This document shows positions 57,683-64,000 of a stretch of 64,000 nucleotides of DNA, in pieces (positions within the stretch are counted from its first letter, which is position 1; the number at the start of each line of letters is the position of its first letter). This stretch comes from Tenacibaculum holothuriorum (lineage in GTDB: Bacteria; Bacteroidota; Bacteroidia; Flavobacteriales; Flavobacteriaceae): assembly GCF_002120225.1 (NCBI RefSeq), contig NZ_LAPZ01000001.1, forward strand, positions 124,001 to 188,000. Reading direction: 5' to 3'. The position numbers and the translations under genes are program-made. Under the pieces are notes generated by a model. The model saw nothing but the letters and a program-made list of their open reading frames with translations. It had not been told where the DNA came from and ran no database searches.

Positions 57683-60655
57683 ATGAAAAGATTTAATCAA
57701 ATTCTAAGTATTGCTTTAGCTGGTACTTTGCTATTCTCCAGTTGTAAGCAAAACAACCAAACTACTACCGAGGTTAAAACCGAACAGCATACAGATGCTA
57801 ATGGTTTTAAGTATGAAACAGTAACAAACGACCCTACAGGATTACGTTTGTATACATTAGAAAATGGGTTAAAAGTATATTTAGCTCAAAATTTCGAAGA
57901 GCCTAAAATTCAAACTTTTATTCCAGTACGAGCAGGATCTGTATATGATCCAGCAGATAATACGGGGCTAGCTCATTATTTAGAGCATATGGTTTTTAAA
58001 GGAACTGATGAGATAGGTGCAATTGATTTTGAAAAAGAAAAAGTAGAATTAAAGAAAATTTCTGATTTATACGAAAAGCATAAAGCAGAAAAAGACCCTG
58101 AGAAAAAGTTAGAAATCTATAAGGAAATAGATAAAGTTTCTCACGAGGCATCTAAAATGGCCATCGCTAATGAATACGATAAAATGACAAGTTCATTAGG
58201 AGCACAAGGAACCAATGCTTGGACTTGGCATGAGGAAACTGTTTACGTAAACAAAATTCCTGCTAACGAATTAGATAAATGGATTAAGTTAGAAAGTGAA
58301 AGATTTACACAATTAGTTTTACGTTTATTCCATACAGAATTAGAAGCTGTATATGAGGAGTTCAATAGAGCGCAAGACAATGATTATAGAAAATCTAACT
58401 ATGCGTTAATGAAAGCGTTATTTCCAAAACATCCATACGGACAACAAACTACTATTGGTACTTCAGAGCATTTAAAGAATCCATCAATGGAAGCTATTCA
58501 TGCGTATTTCGATAAGTATTATGTACCAAATAACATGGCTGTTATTTTAGTTGGAGATTTAGAATTCGATTCTACAATCAAAAAAATAAACGACACATTT
58601 GGAAAAATGGCTTATAAAGAAGTTACACATCCAACTCGTCCTATAGAAGCTCCAATGGAAAAATCAATAACTAAAGAAGTTGTTGGTCCAGAAGCAGCTA
58701 ATGCAAGTATTGCTTTTAGAAGTAAAGGAATTGGTTCTAAAGAAGAAAAATATCTTACATTAATAGATATGATTCTTAACAATAGTGACGCTGGTTTAAT
58801 TGATTTAAATTTAAATCAAAAACAAAAAGTACAACGTGCGGGTAGTTATACTACATTTTTAAATGACTATGGAATGCACAGGTTATATGTAACTCCAAAG
58901 AATGGTCAATCTTTAGAAGAAGCTACTCAATTAGTATTAGATCAAATTGAAAAAGTTAAAAAAGGAGAATTTGATGAATGGTTAATTGATGCTGTAATTA
59001 ATGATTTAAAGCTTAGTCAAATTAGACAATATCAAAATGCATCTTCAGTTGCTAGTGAATATGTAAATGCATTTGTTCACTTCCAAAATTGGGAAGATAG
59101 AGTGAAGTTATTAGATGAGTTAAGAAAAATTTCTAAAGAAGAGTTAGTAACTTTTGCAAACGATTTTTACAAAAACAACTATGTTGTTGTAAATAAAAAA
59201 CAAGGTAAGAGTGATGATTTAGTAAAGGTTCCTAAACCAAAAATTACTCCTAATGAGTTAAATAGAGATAAATCATCTAAATATATGGCGGCTTTCAACG
59301 AAATGAAGTCTCCAGACTTAAAGCCTAAGTTTGTTGATTATAAATCTGCAATTAAAAAGACTGATGTTAATGGAGTTGAAGTTTCTTATATTGAAAATAC
59401 AAAAAATGACTTAGCAGAGTTGTATATAATTTTTGATATGGGTAAAGACAATAATCAAAAATTACCAATTGCTGTTGGATACTTAGAATATTTAGGTACT
59501 GACAAACTAGCTCCAGAAGCTTTAAAGAAAGAATTCTATAAATTAGGAGTTAAGTACGGAGTTAGCGCAGGTAAAGATCGTTCTTATGTTTACTTATCTG
59601 GTTTACGTGAAAACTTAGATAAAGGATTAGCTTTATTAGAAGATTTATGGGCTAATGCTAAAGCTAATCAAGAAACATATAATAAATATGTAGATAAAAT
59701 TGCTAAGAACCGTACAGATACGAAAGCTAGTAAAGGTCAAATTATGTGGAATGGTTTAATGAACTATGGAATGTATGGAGAAAATTCAAGTTTACGTGAT
59801 ATCTATACTATTGAAGAGTTAAAAGGATTTAATCCTGATGAATTAGTATCTTTAGTTAAAGATCTTAAGAACTTTAAACACAGAATTTTCTACTACGGAA
59901 AAGATATAGATCAAGCAAAAACGGCATTAAACAACAATCATAAAGTAGCAGATAACTTAAAAGATTATCCAGCTAAAAAAGAGTACGCAAATGTTGATAC
60001 AGGAAATAATGTATACTTTGTAAATTATGATATGGTGCAAGCTCAAATGCTATTCTTAGCAAAAGGAGAGGAGTTCGATCCTAAGAAAATGGCAGCTTCA
60101 ACGTTATTTAATTCATATTTTGGTAGCGGATTATCTTCAATAGTATTCCAAGAAATTCGTGAATCTAAATCTTTAGCGTATTCTGCTTTTTCATCATATA
60201 GTAATGCAGCAGAAAAAGGAAAACCAAATTATGTATATGCATTTATTGGTACTCAGGCTAATAAAATTCCAGATGCTGTAAAAGCGATGATGGATTTAAT
60301 GACAGATATGCCAGAAGCTGAAGAGCAATTTAATGCTGCAAAAGAAGCTGCGTTAAAGAAATTAGCAGCTCAAAGAATTAACGATACTGGAATTTTCTGG
60401 GCTTATGAACGTTTAAAGAAAAGAGGAATAGATCATGATAATCGTGAAGAAATTTACAATGCGATTAAGAATATGAATATGGCAGATCTTAAAAATTTCT
60501 TTAATGAGAATATTAAAGGAGAAGATTATAATATTATGGTTATAGCTAATAAGAAAGATATTGATTTAAAGGCTCTTTCAAAATTAGGTAAAGTACAAGA
60601 AATGGATGTAGATCATTTATTTAACTACGAGAAACCTAAAAAAGTAAAACCTTAA
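57683..60655 (+). CDS. M16-family zinc metalloprotease lipoprotein (pitrilysin-like)
   Basis: 990 residues. The lipobox in 'AGTLLFSSCKQ' (Cys21) anchors it as an envelope lipoprotein. The inverted zinc motif HxxEH is 'GLAHYLEHMVFKGTDEIG' (His98, Glu101, His102), with the downstream Glu ligand in 'ELEAVYEEFNRAQ'. Two M16 repeats (about 60-500 and 540-970) form the clam-shell; only the N-terminal half keeps the zinc site, as in pitrilysins. 'FGSGLSSIVFQEIRESKSLAYSAFSSY' is the C-terminal substrate-binding half. It probably degrades peptides in the periplasm or at the surface. Confidence 0.93.
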   Translation: MKRFNQILSIALAGTLLFSSCKQNNQTTTEVKTEQHTDANGFKYETVTNDPTGLRLYTLENGLKVYLAQNFEEPKIQTFIPVRAGSVYDPADNTGLAHYLEHMVFKGTDEIGAIDFEKEKVELKKISDLYEKHKAEKDPEKKLEIYKEIDKVSHEASKMAIANEYDKMTSSLGAQGTNAWTWHEETVYVNKIPANELDKWIKLESERFTQLVLRLFHTELEAVYEEFNRAQDNDYRKSNYALMKALFPKHPYGQQTTIGTSEHLKNPSMEAIHAYFDKYYVPNNMAVILVGDLEFDSTIKKINDTFGKMAYKEVTHPTRPIEAPMEKSITKEVVGPEAANASIAFRSKGIGSKEEKYLTLIDMILNNSDAGLIDLNLNQKQKVQRAGSYTTFLNDYGMHRLYVTPKNGQSLEEATQLVLDQIEKVKKGEFDEWLIDAVINDLKLSQIRQYQNASSVASEYVNAFVHFQNWEDRVKLLDELRKISKEELVTFANDFYKNNYVVVNKKQGKSDDLVKVPKPKITPNELNRDKSSKYMAAFNEMKSPDLKPKFVDYKSAIKKTDVNGVEVSYIENTKNDLAELYIIFDMGKDNNQKLPIAVGYLEYLGTDKLAPEALKKEFYKLGVKYGVSAGKDRSYVYLSGLRENLDKGLALLEDLWANAKANQETYNKYVDKIAKNRTDTKASKGQIMWNGLMNYGMYGENSSLRDIYTIEELKGFNPDELVSLVKDLKNFKHRIFYYGKDIDQAKTALNNNHKVADNLKDYPAKKEYANVDTGNNVYFVNYDMVQAQMLFLAKGEEFDPKKMAASTLFNSYFGSGLSSIVFQEIRESKSLAYSAFSSYSNAAEKGKPNYVYAFIGTQANKIPDAVKAMMDLMTDMPEAEEQFNAAKEAALKKLAAQRINDTGIFWAYERLKKRGIDHDNREEIYNAIKNMNMADLKNFFNENIKGEDYNIMVIANKKDIDLKALSKLGKVQEMDVDHLFNYEKPKKVKP

Positions 60656-60676
60656 TAATCAGGTATTATACTAATA

Positions 60677-60705
60677 AAAGCGTTCTTTATAGAACGCTTT
60701 TTTTA
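60677..60705 (+). terminator. terminator of the M16 gene
   Basis: AAAGCGTTCT (60677-60686) pairs with AGAACGCTTT (60691-60700) around TTAT, followed by T5. Confidence 0.92.
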
Positions 60706-60724
60706 TTCATCGAATTAAAACATT

Positions 60725-60732
60725 TATATTTG
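60725..60732 (+). promoter_or_regulatory. fabG promoter -7 box
   Basis: TATATTTG matches TAnnTTTG and lies 22 bases before the fabG ATG. Confidence 0.55.
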
Positions 60733-60754
60733 GAGTTTTAAAACAACAACTAGA

Positions 60755-61501
60755 ATGAAACTTTTAGAAAATAAAACAGCAATTATTACTGGTGCAACTA
60801 GAGGTATTGGTAGAGGAATTGCCTTAGAATTTGCAAAACAAGGAGCTAATGTAGCTTTTACATATAATTCATCTGTTGATGCTGCTACTGCGTTAGAAAA
60901 TGAATTAAAAGAGTTTGGTGTTAACGCAAAAGGATACCAATCTAATGCTGCAGAGTTTGATGCTGCACAAGAATTGGCTAAGAATGTTTTAGCAGAATTT
61001 GGTACGATTGACGTATTAGTTAACAATGCAGGTATTACAAAAGATAACTTGTTAATGCGTATTTCTGAAGACGATTTTGATAAAGTAATCGAAGTAAACT
61101 TAAAATCTGTTTTTAATTTAACAAAAGCAGTTATTCGTCCGATGATGAAACAACGTGCAGGATCTATTATTAATATGAGTTCTGTTGTTGGATTAAAAGG
61201 AAATGCTGGTCAAGCAAACTATGCAGCTTCAAAAGCTGGAATCTTAGGATTCTCTAAATCAGTAGCTTTAGAATTAGGTTCTCGTAATATTCGTAGTAAC
61301 GTAGTTGCTCCAGGTTTTATTGAAACTGAAATGACAGCAAAATTAGATGAGAAAGTAGTAGAAGGATGGAGAAATGAAATTCCTTTAAAAAGAGGAGGGT
61401 CTCCAAAAGACATCGCAGATGCATGTGTTTTCTTAGCTTCTGATATGAGTTCATATATTACAGGGCAAACTTTATCTGTAGATGGAGGAATGTTAACGTA
61501 A
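60755..61501 (+). CDS. fabG: 3-oxoacyl-ACP reductase
   Basis: 248 residues, classical SDR. NAD(P)-binding 'AIITGATRGIGRGIALEFAKQG' (about 9-30), 'VLVNNAGITKDNLLMRISEDDFD', catalytic 'IINMSSVVGLKGNAGQANYAASKAGILGFSKSVALEL' (Ser, Tyr and Lys of the tetrad) and 'VAPGFIETEMT'. The sequence is a close fit to FabG of type II fatty acid synthesis rather than a generic SDR, and it would share the pathway with FabZ in the lipid A operon. It is transcribed alone. Codon use is optimised, consistent with high expression. Confidence 0.95.
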   Translation: MKLLENKTAIITGATRGIGRGIALEFAKQGANVAFTYNSSVDAATALENELKEFGVNAKGYQSNAAEFDAAQELAKNVLAEFGTIDVLVNNAGITKDNLLMRISEDDFDKVIEVNLKSVFNLTKAVIRPMMKQRAGSIINMSSVVGLKGNAGQANYAASKAGILGFSKSVALELGSRNIRSNVVAPGFIETEMTAKLDEKVVEGWRNEIPLKRGGSPKDIADACVFLASDMSSYITGQTLSVDGGMLT

Positions 61502-61527
61502 TAAAACGAGACAAATATTTTATAATT

Positions 61528-61565
61528 AAAAAGTCTGAATTAAAATTTAATTCAGACTTTTTTTT
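61528..61565 (+). terminator. terminator of fabG
   Basis: AAAAAGTCTGAATTA (61528-61542) pairs with TAATTCAGACTTTTT (61548-61562) and ends in a T run. Confidence 0.93.
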
Positions 61566-61740
61566 GAGGGTGTTTTTTAGATTAAGGGATACTTTATTGG
61601 GAATAAAGCACTCGGGGAAATGAATGCATACTTTTAGAGGAAAGCATTCATGGGGAAAATGAATTCACTTATAAAAGTGTCTTCTGGGAAAATTCTGTAA
61701 ACACTTTTTAAGGGTTAAATGTTTACGGGGAATAAAAAAG
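61566..61740. other. non-coding hairpin cluster with repeated GGG(G)AA
   Basis: No plausible gene. Stems seen: CTTTATT/AATAAAG with a GGG loop (61592-61608), ATGAATGC/GCATTCAT (61620-61627, 61644-61651), CACTT/AAGTG (61666-61679) and GTAAACA/TGTTTAC (61697-61703, 61720-61726) with an inner TTTAA-GGG-TTAAA. GGGAA or GGGGAA recurs at 61599, 61614, 61652, 61686 and 61727, with GAGGAA at 61637, in loops or linkers. It follows the fabG terminator and precedes the XRE gene's 3' end. It may be a structured RNA on either strand; I see no promoter or terminator of its own. The remaining 61741-61770 shows nothing. Confidence 0.5.
61696..61726. promoter_or_regulatory. TGTAAACA / TGTTTAC inverted pair
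   Basis: TGTAAACA (61696-61703) and TGTTTAC (61720-61726) are the same half-site as in the palindromes around the XRE and histidine kinase genes, here facing each other across 16 bases downstream of the XRE gene. Confidence 0.35.
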
Positions 61741-61770
61741 GGACAGGGTTCTTATAGAGATATTAGCTTT

Positions 61771-62190
61771 CTATTTTTTATAATCATCAAATGTACCATC
61801 GTCGTATAAAACAACAATATTTTTAATTCTTTTCTCGACAGGAATACCTTTTTGTTCGTTGCCTGAGAATTGCGTATTTGATTTTTTTTCGGGTTGTTGT
61901 TCAAATACGGGATTTTCATTAAACAGAGAAGGGGACTCTATATTTGGGGATTTTACTTCTTTGCTTATAATTGTACTTTTACTTTTAGGAAAAGTGCCTC
62001 TTCCATAAACTAACCAGTCTAACTCAATTTCATCAAAAGCTTTTTCAACCTTTACTACAAAATCTAAGCTAGGTTTATTTCTACCAGATAATAAGTGAGA
62101 GATACTTGATCTTGGAACATCAATCATATCTGCAAATGTTGAAGCAGATAAATTGTAATAATCTAATATGAGTTTAATTCTATCAATCAT
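61771..62190 (-). CDS. XRE-family helix-turn-helix regulator
   Basis: 139 residues. The N-terminal Cro/CI-type HTH is 'RIKLILDYYNLSASTFADMIDVPRSSISHLLSGRNKPSLDFVVKVEKAFDEIELDWLVYGRG' (about 4-65). A disordered Ser/Lys/Pro-rich linker follows, then a short conserved end 'KRIKNIVVLYDDGTFDDYKK'. This shape is frequent in Flavobacteriaceae as a stand-alone housekeeping XRE regulator with unknown targets; it is not associated with phage genes here. TTTAC/GTAAA palindromes lie immediately upstream of its start and are the best operator candidates. Confidence 0.88.
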   Translation of the reverse strand: MIDRIKLILDYYNLSASTFADMIDVPRSSISHLLSGRNKPSLDFVVKVEKAFDEIELDWLVYGRGTFPKSKSTIISKEVKSPNIESPSLFNENPVFEQQPEKKSNTQFSGNEQKGIPVEKRIKNIVVLYDDGTFDDYKK

Positions 62191-62196
62191 ATGTTA

Positions 62197-62230
62197 CTTT
62201 TGTAAACCATATTTTTTGTTTACGATTGTA
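62197..62230. promoter_or_regulatory. GTAAAC/GTTTAC cluster at the XRE promoter
   Basis: TTTGTAAAC (62197-62205) and GTTTAC-GATT-GTAAA (62216-62230, an inverted repeat TTTAC/GTAAA) lie within 40 bases upstream of the XRE ATG, with another GTAAACA at 62250-62256. The position suits autoregulation by the XRE protein. Confidence 0.5.
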
Positions 62231-62518
62231 AATGTAGTGATAATTACATAAGTAAACAAATAATTATGGTTAAAAACTTCATTTTAACACCTTTTTAAGA
62301 TACAAATCACTTTAAATAATAATAATCAAACCATTGTTTATTAGGTAGTTATGTTTTTAATATAGATAATGTTTATAATAATGATTAATTGAGAGAAAAC
62401 AACTATTTACAATATTAAACAAACTAAAATAGCTAATGTTTAAGTGAATTATTCATTTTAGATAACATTAACAATAATTATATCTGTATGTCCTAAATAT
62501 TTCATAATAGGTTAGGTG

Positions 62519-62536
62519 TGTTTATATTTGTAAACA
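62519..62536. promoter_or_regulatory. palindrome TGTTTATATTTGTAAACA
   Basis: An 18-bp near-perfect palindrome differing by one base from the perfect copy at 63050-63067 inside the histidine kinase gene. Confidence 0.5.
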
Positions 62537-62567
62537 GAAAAAGAAGATAATAATACAATCGATATAG

Positions 62568-62581
62568 TTTACATATGTAAA
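62568..62581. promoter_or_regulatory. palindrome TTTACATATGTAAA
   Basis: A perfect 14-bp palindrome with the same TTTACA/TGTAAA half-sites, 31 bases from the preceding one. Confidence 0.45.
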
Positions 62582-62708
62582 GCAAAAGAGTATTCATTAA
62601 ATTACTAAAAGTATATATGTATAATATATTATACAAAAGCAATTTTATAAGATTTGAATAATCATTATAATACCAAAAGAAGTGGTTATTCATTTAGTTT
62701 TAAATAAC

Positions 62709-64000
62709 TTATATATTGATTGGCAAGCTTATATTAAAGCTAGTTTTGTTGTTAACAGACGTAAATTTAATAGTTCCTTTATGAGCTTCTATAATGCTCT
62801 TAGAAAGTGTTAAGCCAATTCCAGAACCATCTTTACGAGTAGTGAAGTAGGGCACAAAAATATTATTTTTTATTGCATCTGAAATACCAATACCATTATC
62901 TATAACTGCTATATAAGTTCTATGCTCCTTATTTTGATTAATATCAATAATTATTTTAGGGTTTTCGACATTCTCTATAGCATGAATACTGTTAGATAGT
63001 AAATTGATAAATACTTGCTCAAGCTGCTGTTTATCAGCAAAAACACTGTTGTTTACATTTGTAAACAGTTCCGTTTTTATGTTTTTCATCTGAAACTCAC
63101 GTTCAAATAGTTGTAAAGTATTTTTAACTAACACAACCAAATCAAATTCTTCTTTATTTGGCAATGGTAATTCTGCTAACTTTCTATAAGTATCTACAAA
63201 TGATGTTAAATGTTTAGAACGCTTTTTAATAATCTTTAAACCTGTAGACAATTCTTCTAAATCGTCTTTATCTACTTCTTCCTGAATTAAATCGTCCAAA
63301 TTTTCAGCCAAACTACTTATAGGAGTGATGGTGTTAATAATTTCATGAGACATTACATTCATTAATTTATACCAAGCTTCCTTTTCTTTTTTATCGATTA
63401 ATTGCTGAATTGTTTCTAAAGTGACAATTAAATATTGATATTCATTTGTTTGCGTAATAGAGGTTTTTAAGAAAAAATTCTCTTCTTTATCATTAATAGT
63501 TAAAGAAATAGTATGTTTTAAAAAGTTCCAATTTGAAATGAGTTCCTTTAAACTACCAATTTTTTCTTTTAACAGCTGCCAATTATAAAACTTTGGAATA
63601 TGTAAAAAATCAACAAAGGCTTTATTGAGTTGAAAAACTTCAATAGAACCGTTATCATCTTTTCTTAAAATAAGTACTCCAATACTTAAACTTTCAATAA
63701 TATTGGTGAAAATTAAAGTTTCTGAAGAGGTTTGTAAACTTAACTTTCTATGTTTTTCGAGTAACATAGCGGTTTTGTCGTGTAGTGGATTTTTTCTTTT
63801 CTCTTTAGAAATTGTATTCGAATAATCACTGTGTAATAAGCAATCGATAGATTTTTCGATATCGGCAAATAATTTCTTGAGATAATCAATCAATAAAAAA
63901 AATTGAAAACAAAGAATTAAAGAAAATCCTAAAGTATTAGCAAAAAAATCGTTGTTATAAGTATAGAATACAATTATTCCGTTAATTAAAATTAATAGAA
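62709..64000 (-). CDS. sensor histidine kinase (NtrY-like), partial at window edge
   Basis: The frame stays open to 64000, so the true start is beyond the window; a TTG at 63893 is internal. The visible N-terminus carries two hydrophobic stretches ('ILINGIIVFYTY' and 'LGFSLILCFQFFLLI') before a linker. A PAS-like segment ('FTNIIESLSIGVLIL...FQLNKAFVDFLHI') follows, then HisKA-type 'NVMSHEIINTITPISSLAENL' with the phosphoacceptor His, N-box 'EQVFINLLSNSIHAI', G1 'DNGIGIS' and G2 'GSGIGLTLSKSI'. The order fits NtrY/PAS kinases. No partner regulator is visible. An 18-bp GTAAAC palindrome lies within its coding sequence. Confidence 0.9.
   Translation of the reverse strand, partial: LLILINGIIVFYTYNNDFFANTLGFSLILCFQFFLLIDYLKKLFADIEKSIDCLLHSDYSNTISKEKRKNPLHDKTAMLLEKHRKLSLQTSSETLIFTNIIESLSIGVLILRKDDNGSIEVFQLNKAFVDFLHIPKFYNWQLLKEKIGSLKELISNWNFLKHTISLTINDKEENFFLKTSITQTNEYQYLIVTLETIQQLIDKKEKEAWYKLMNVMSHEIINTITPISSLAENLDDLIQEEVDKDDLEELSTGLKIIKKRSKHLTSFVDTYRKLAELPLPNKEEFDLVVLVKNTLQLFEREFQMKNIKTELFTNVNNSVFADKQQLEQVFINLLSNSIHAIENVENPKIIIDINQNKEHRTYIAVIDNGIGISDAIKNNIFVPYFTTRKDGSGIGLTLSKSIIEAHKGTIKFTSVNNKTSFNISLPINI
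63050..63067. promoter_or_regulatory. perfect palindrome TGTTTACATTTGTAAACA within the histidine kinase gene
   Basis: TGTTTACA-TT-TGTAAACA has 8-bp perfect arms; only the centre TT is not self-complementary. It is the best-conserved member of the GTAAAC family in this area and encodes part of '...ELFTNVNNSV'. As an intragenic site it could bind the nearby XRE protein. Confidence 0.5.

Larger units (their letters stand above)
62191..62708. other. 518-bp AT-rich intergenic region
   Basis: Between the XRE gene start and the histidine kinase stop. It has no supportable gene; a 63-codon frame at 62502-62693 is low-complexity Leu/Tyr/Asn and looks spurious. What it holds are GTAAAC-type palindromes at 62197-62230, 62519-62536 and 62568-62581, plus scattered GTTTAT/TTTACA variants. 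Confidence 0.6.

Noticed and set aside
61592-61740. GGGGAA repeats as a CRISPR array
   Set aside because: The repeat is only 5-6 bases, spacing is irregular (about 13 to 40 bases), and no cas genes are present.
61771-62190. XRE protein as a prophage repressor
   Set aside because: No integrase, phage structural or lysis genes nearby; the domain layout is a common flavobacterial chromosomal type.
62502-62693. 63-codon open frame in the AT-rich gap before the XRE gene
   Set aside because: Low-complexity Leu/Tyr/Asn composition, no family resemblance, and it overlaps the palindromic sites; expected by chance in AT-rich DNA.

Overview
The window is a low-GC (roughly one-third G+C) chromosomal segment of a marine-type Flavobacteriaceae (Bacteroidota), similar in gene content to Tenacibaculum or Polaribacter. 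The evidence is the TAnnTTTG-type -7 promoter boxes, A-rich start contexts, T9SS genes (a porX homologue and a PorV/PorQ-family barrel), the fused lpxC-fabZ gene, and Bacteroidota-restricted families (DUF4199, DUF4956, DUF6503, DUF4105). Almost everything is ordinary core genome. I see no rRNA, tRNA, IS element, prophage or CRISPR array. The only RNA gene I recognise is the small SRP RNA.

Layout. 0-4.6 kb: a MocR regulator divergent from a four-gene set (DinB, DUF1272, cupin, VOC), then prmC and a GNAT. 4.6-9.7 kb: a co-directional run with ribD, a YihX-like HAD phosphatase, an EamA transporter, a YigZ protein and a FadL-like barrel. 9.7-16.4 kb: rpsA, glmM, a cysteine-desulfurase-like enzyme, an M14 peptidase and an Lrp regulator. 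16.4-20 kb: an OMP, a lone transketolase C-terminal half, maf, a UbiA-like protein and smpB. 20.1-23.9 kb: a DUF6503 lipoprotein, then a compact operon of DUF4956, a secreted dikinase-like protein and a SixA-like lipoprotein. 23.9-30.3 kb: MsbA-like ABC exporter, phosphosugar mutase, GT2, DUF4199, SRP RNA and xerD. 30.4-32.1 kb: three tandem small beta-barrel genes. 32.1-42.7 kb: aroQ, DUF4105, PorV-like, YheT, pssA, GNAT, YihY, APC permease, lptB, AhpD-like, tatC and kdsD. 42.9-50.4 kb: recQ, a YdeI-like gene, then a leftward porX-DUF1287-tsaE-ald-hypothetical operon. 50.6-61.5 kb: HD phosphohydrolase, the lipid A operon (lpxD, lpxC-fabZ, lpxA, efp, lpxD-like), sucD, an M16 protease and fabG. 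61.5-64 kb: a hairpin-rich non-coding stretch, an XRE regulator, an AT-rich gap with palindromes, and a sensor kinase cut by the window end.

How genes work together. The lpx genes, kdsD, lptB and MsbA-like exporter cover lipid A/LPS synthesis and export. fabG and fabZ serve fatty acid elongation. porX and the PorV-like barrel belong to type IX secretion, while tatC and the SRP RNA serve protein targeting. prmC, efp, smpB, rpsA and tsaE serve translation.

Most notable observations: (1) a tight operon pairing a secreted glucan-water-dikinase-like phosphohistidine protein with a SixA-type histidine phosphatase and a DUF4956 membrane protein; (2) a palindromic REP-like element that reads in frame through prmC, with a half copy 42 kb away; (3) a cluster of hairpins with GGG(G)AA loops and linkers after fabG; (4) a TGTTTAyATTTGTAAACA palindrome family around the XRE and histidine kinase genes; (5) a UbiA-like protein that has lost its first Asp-rich motif.
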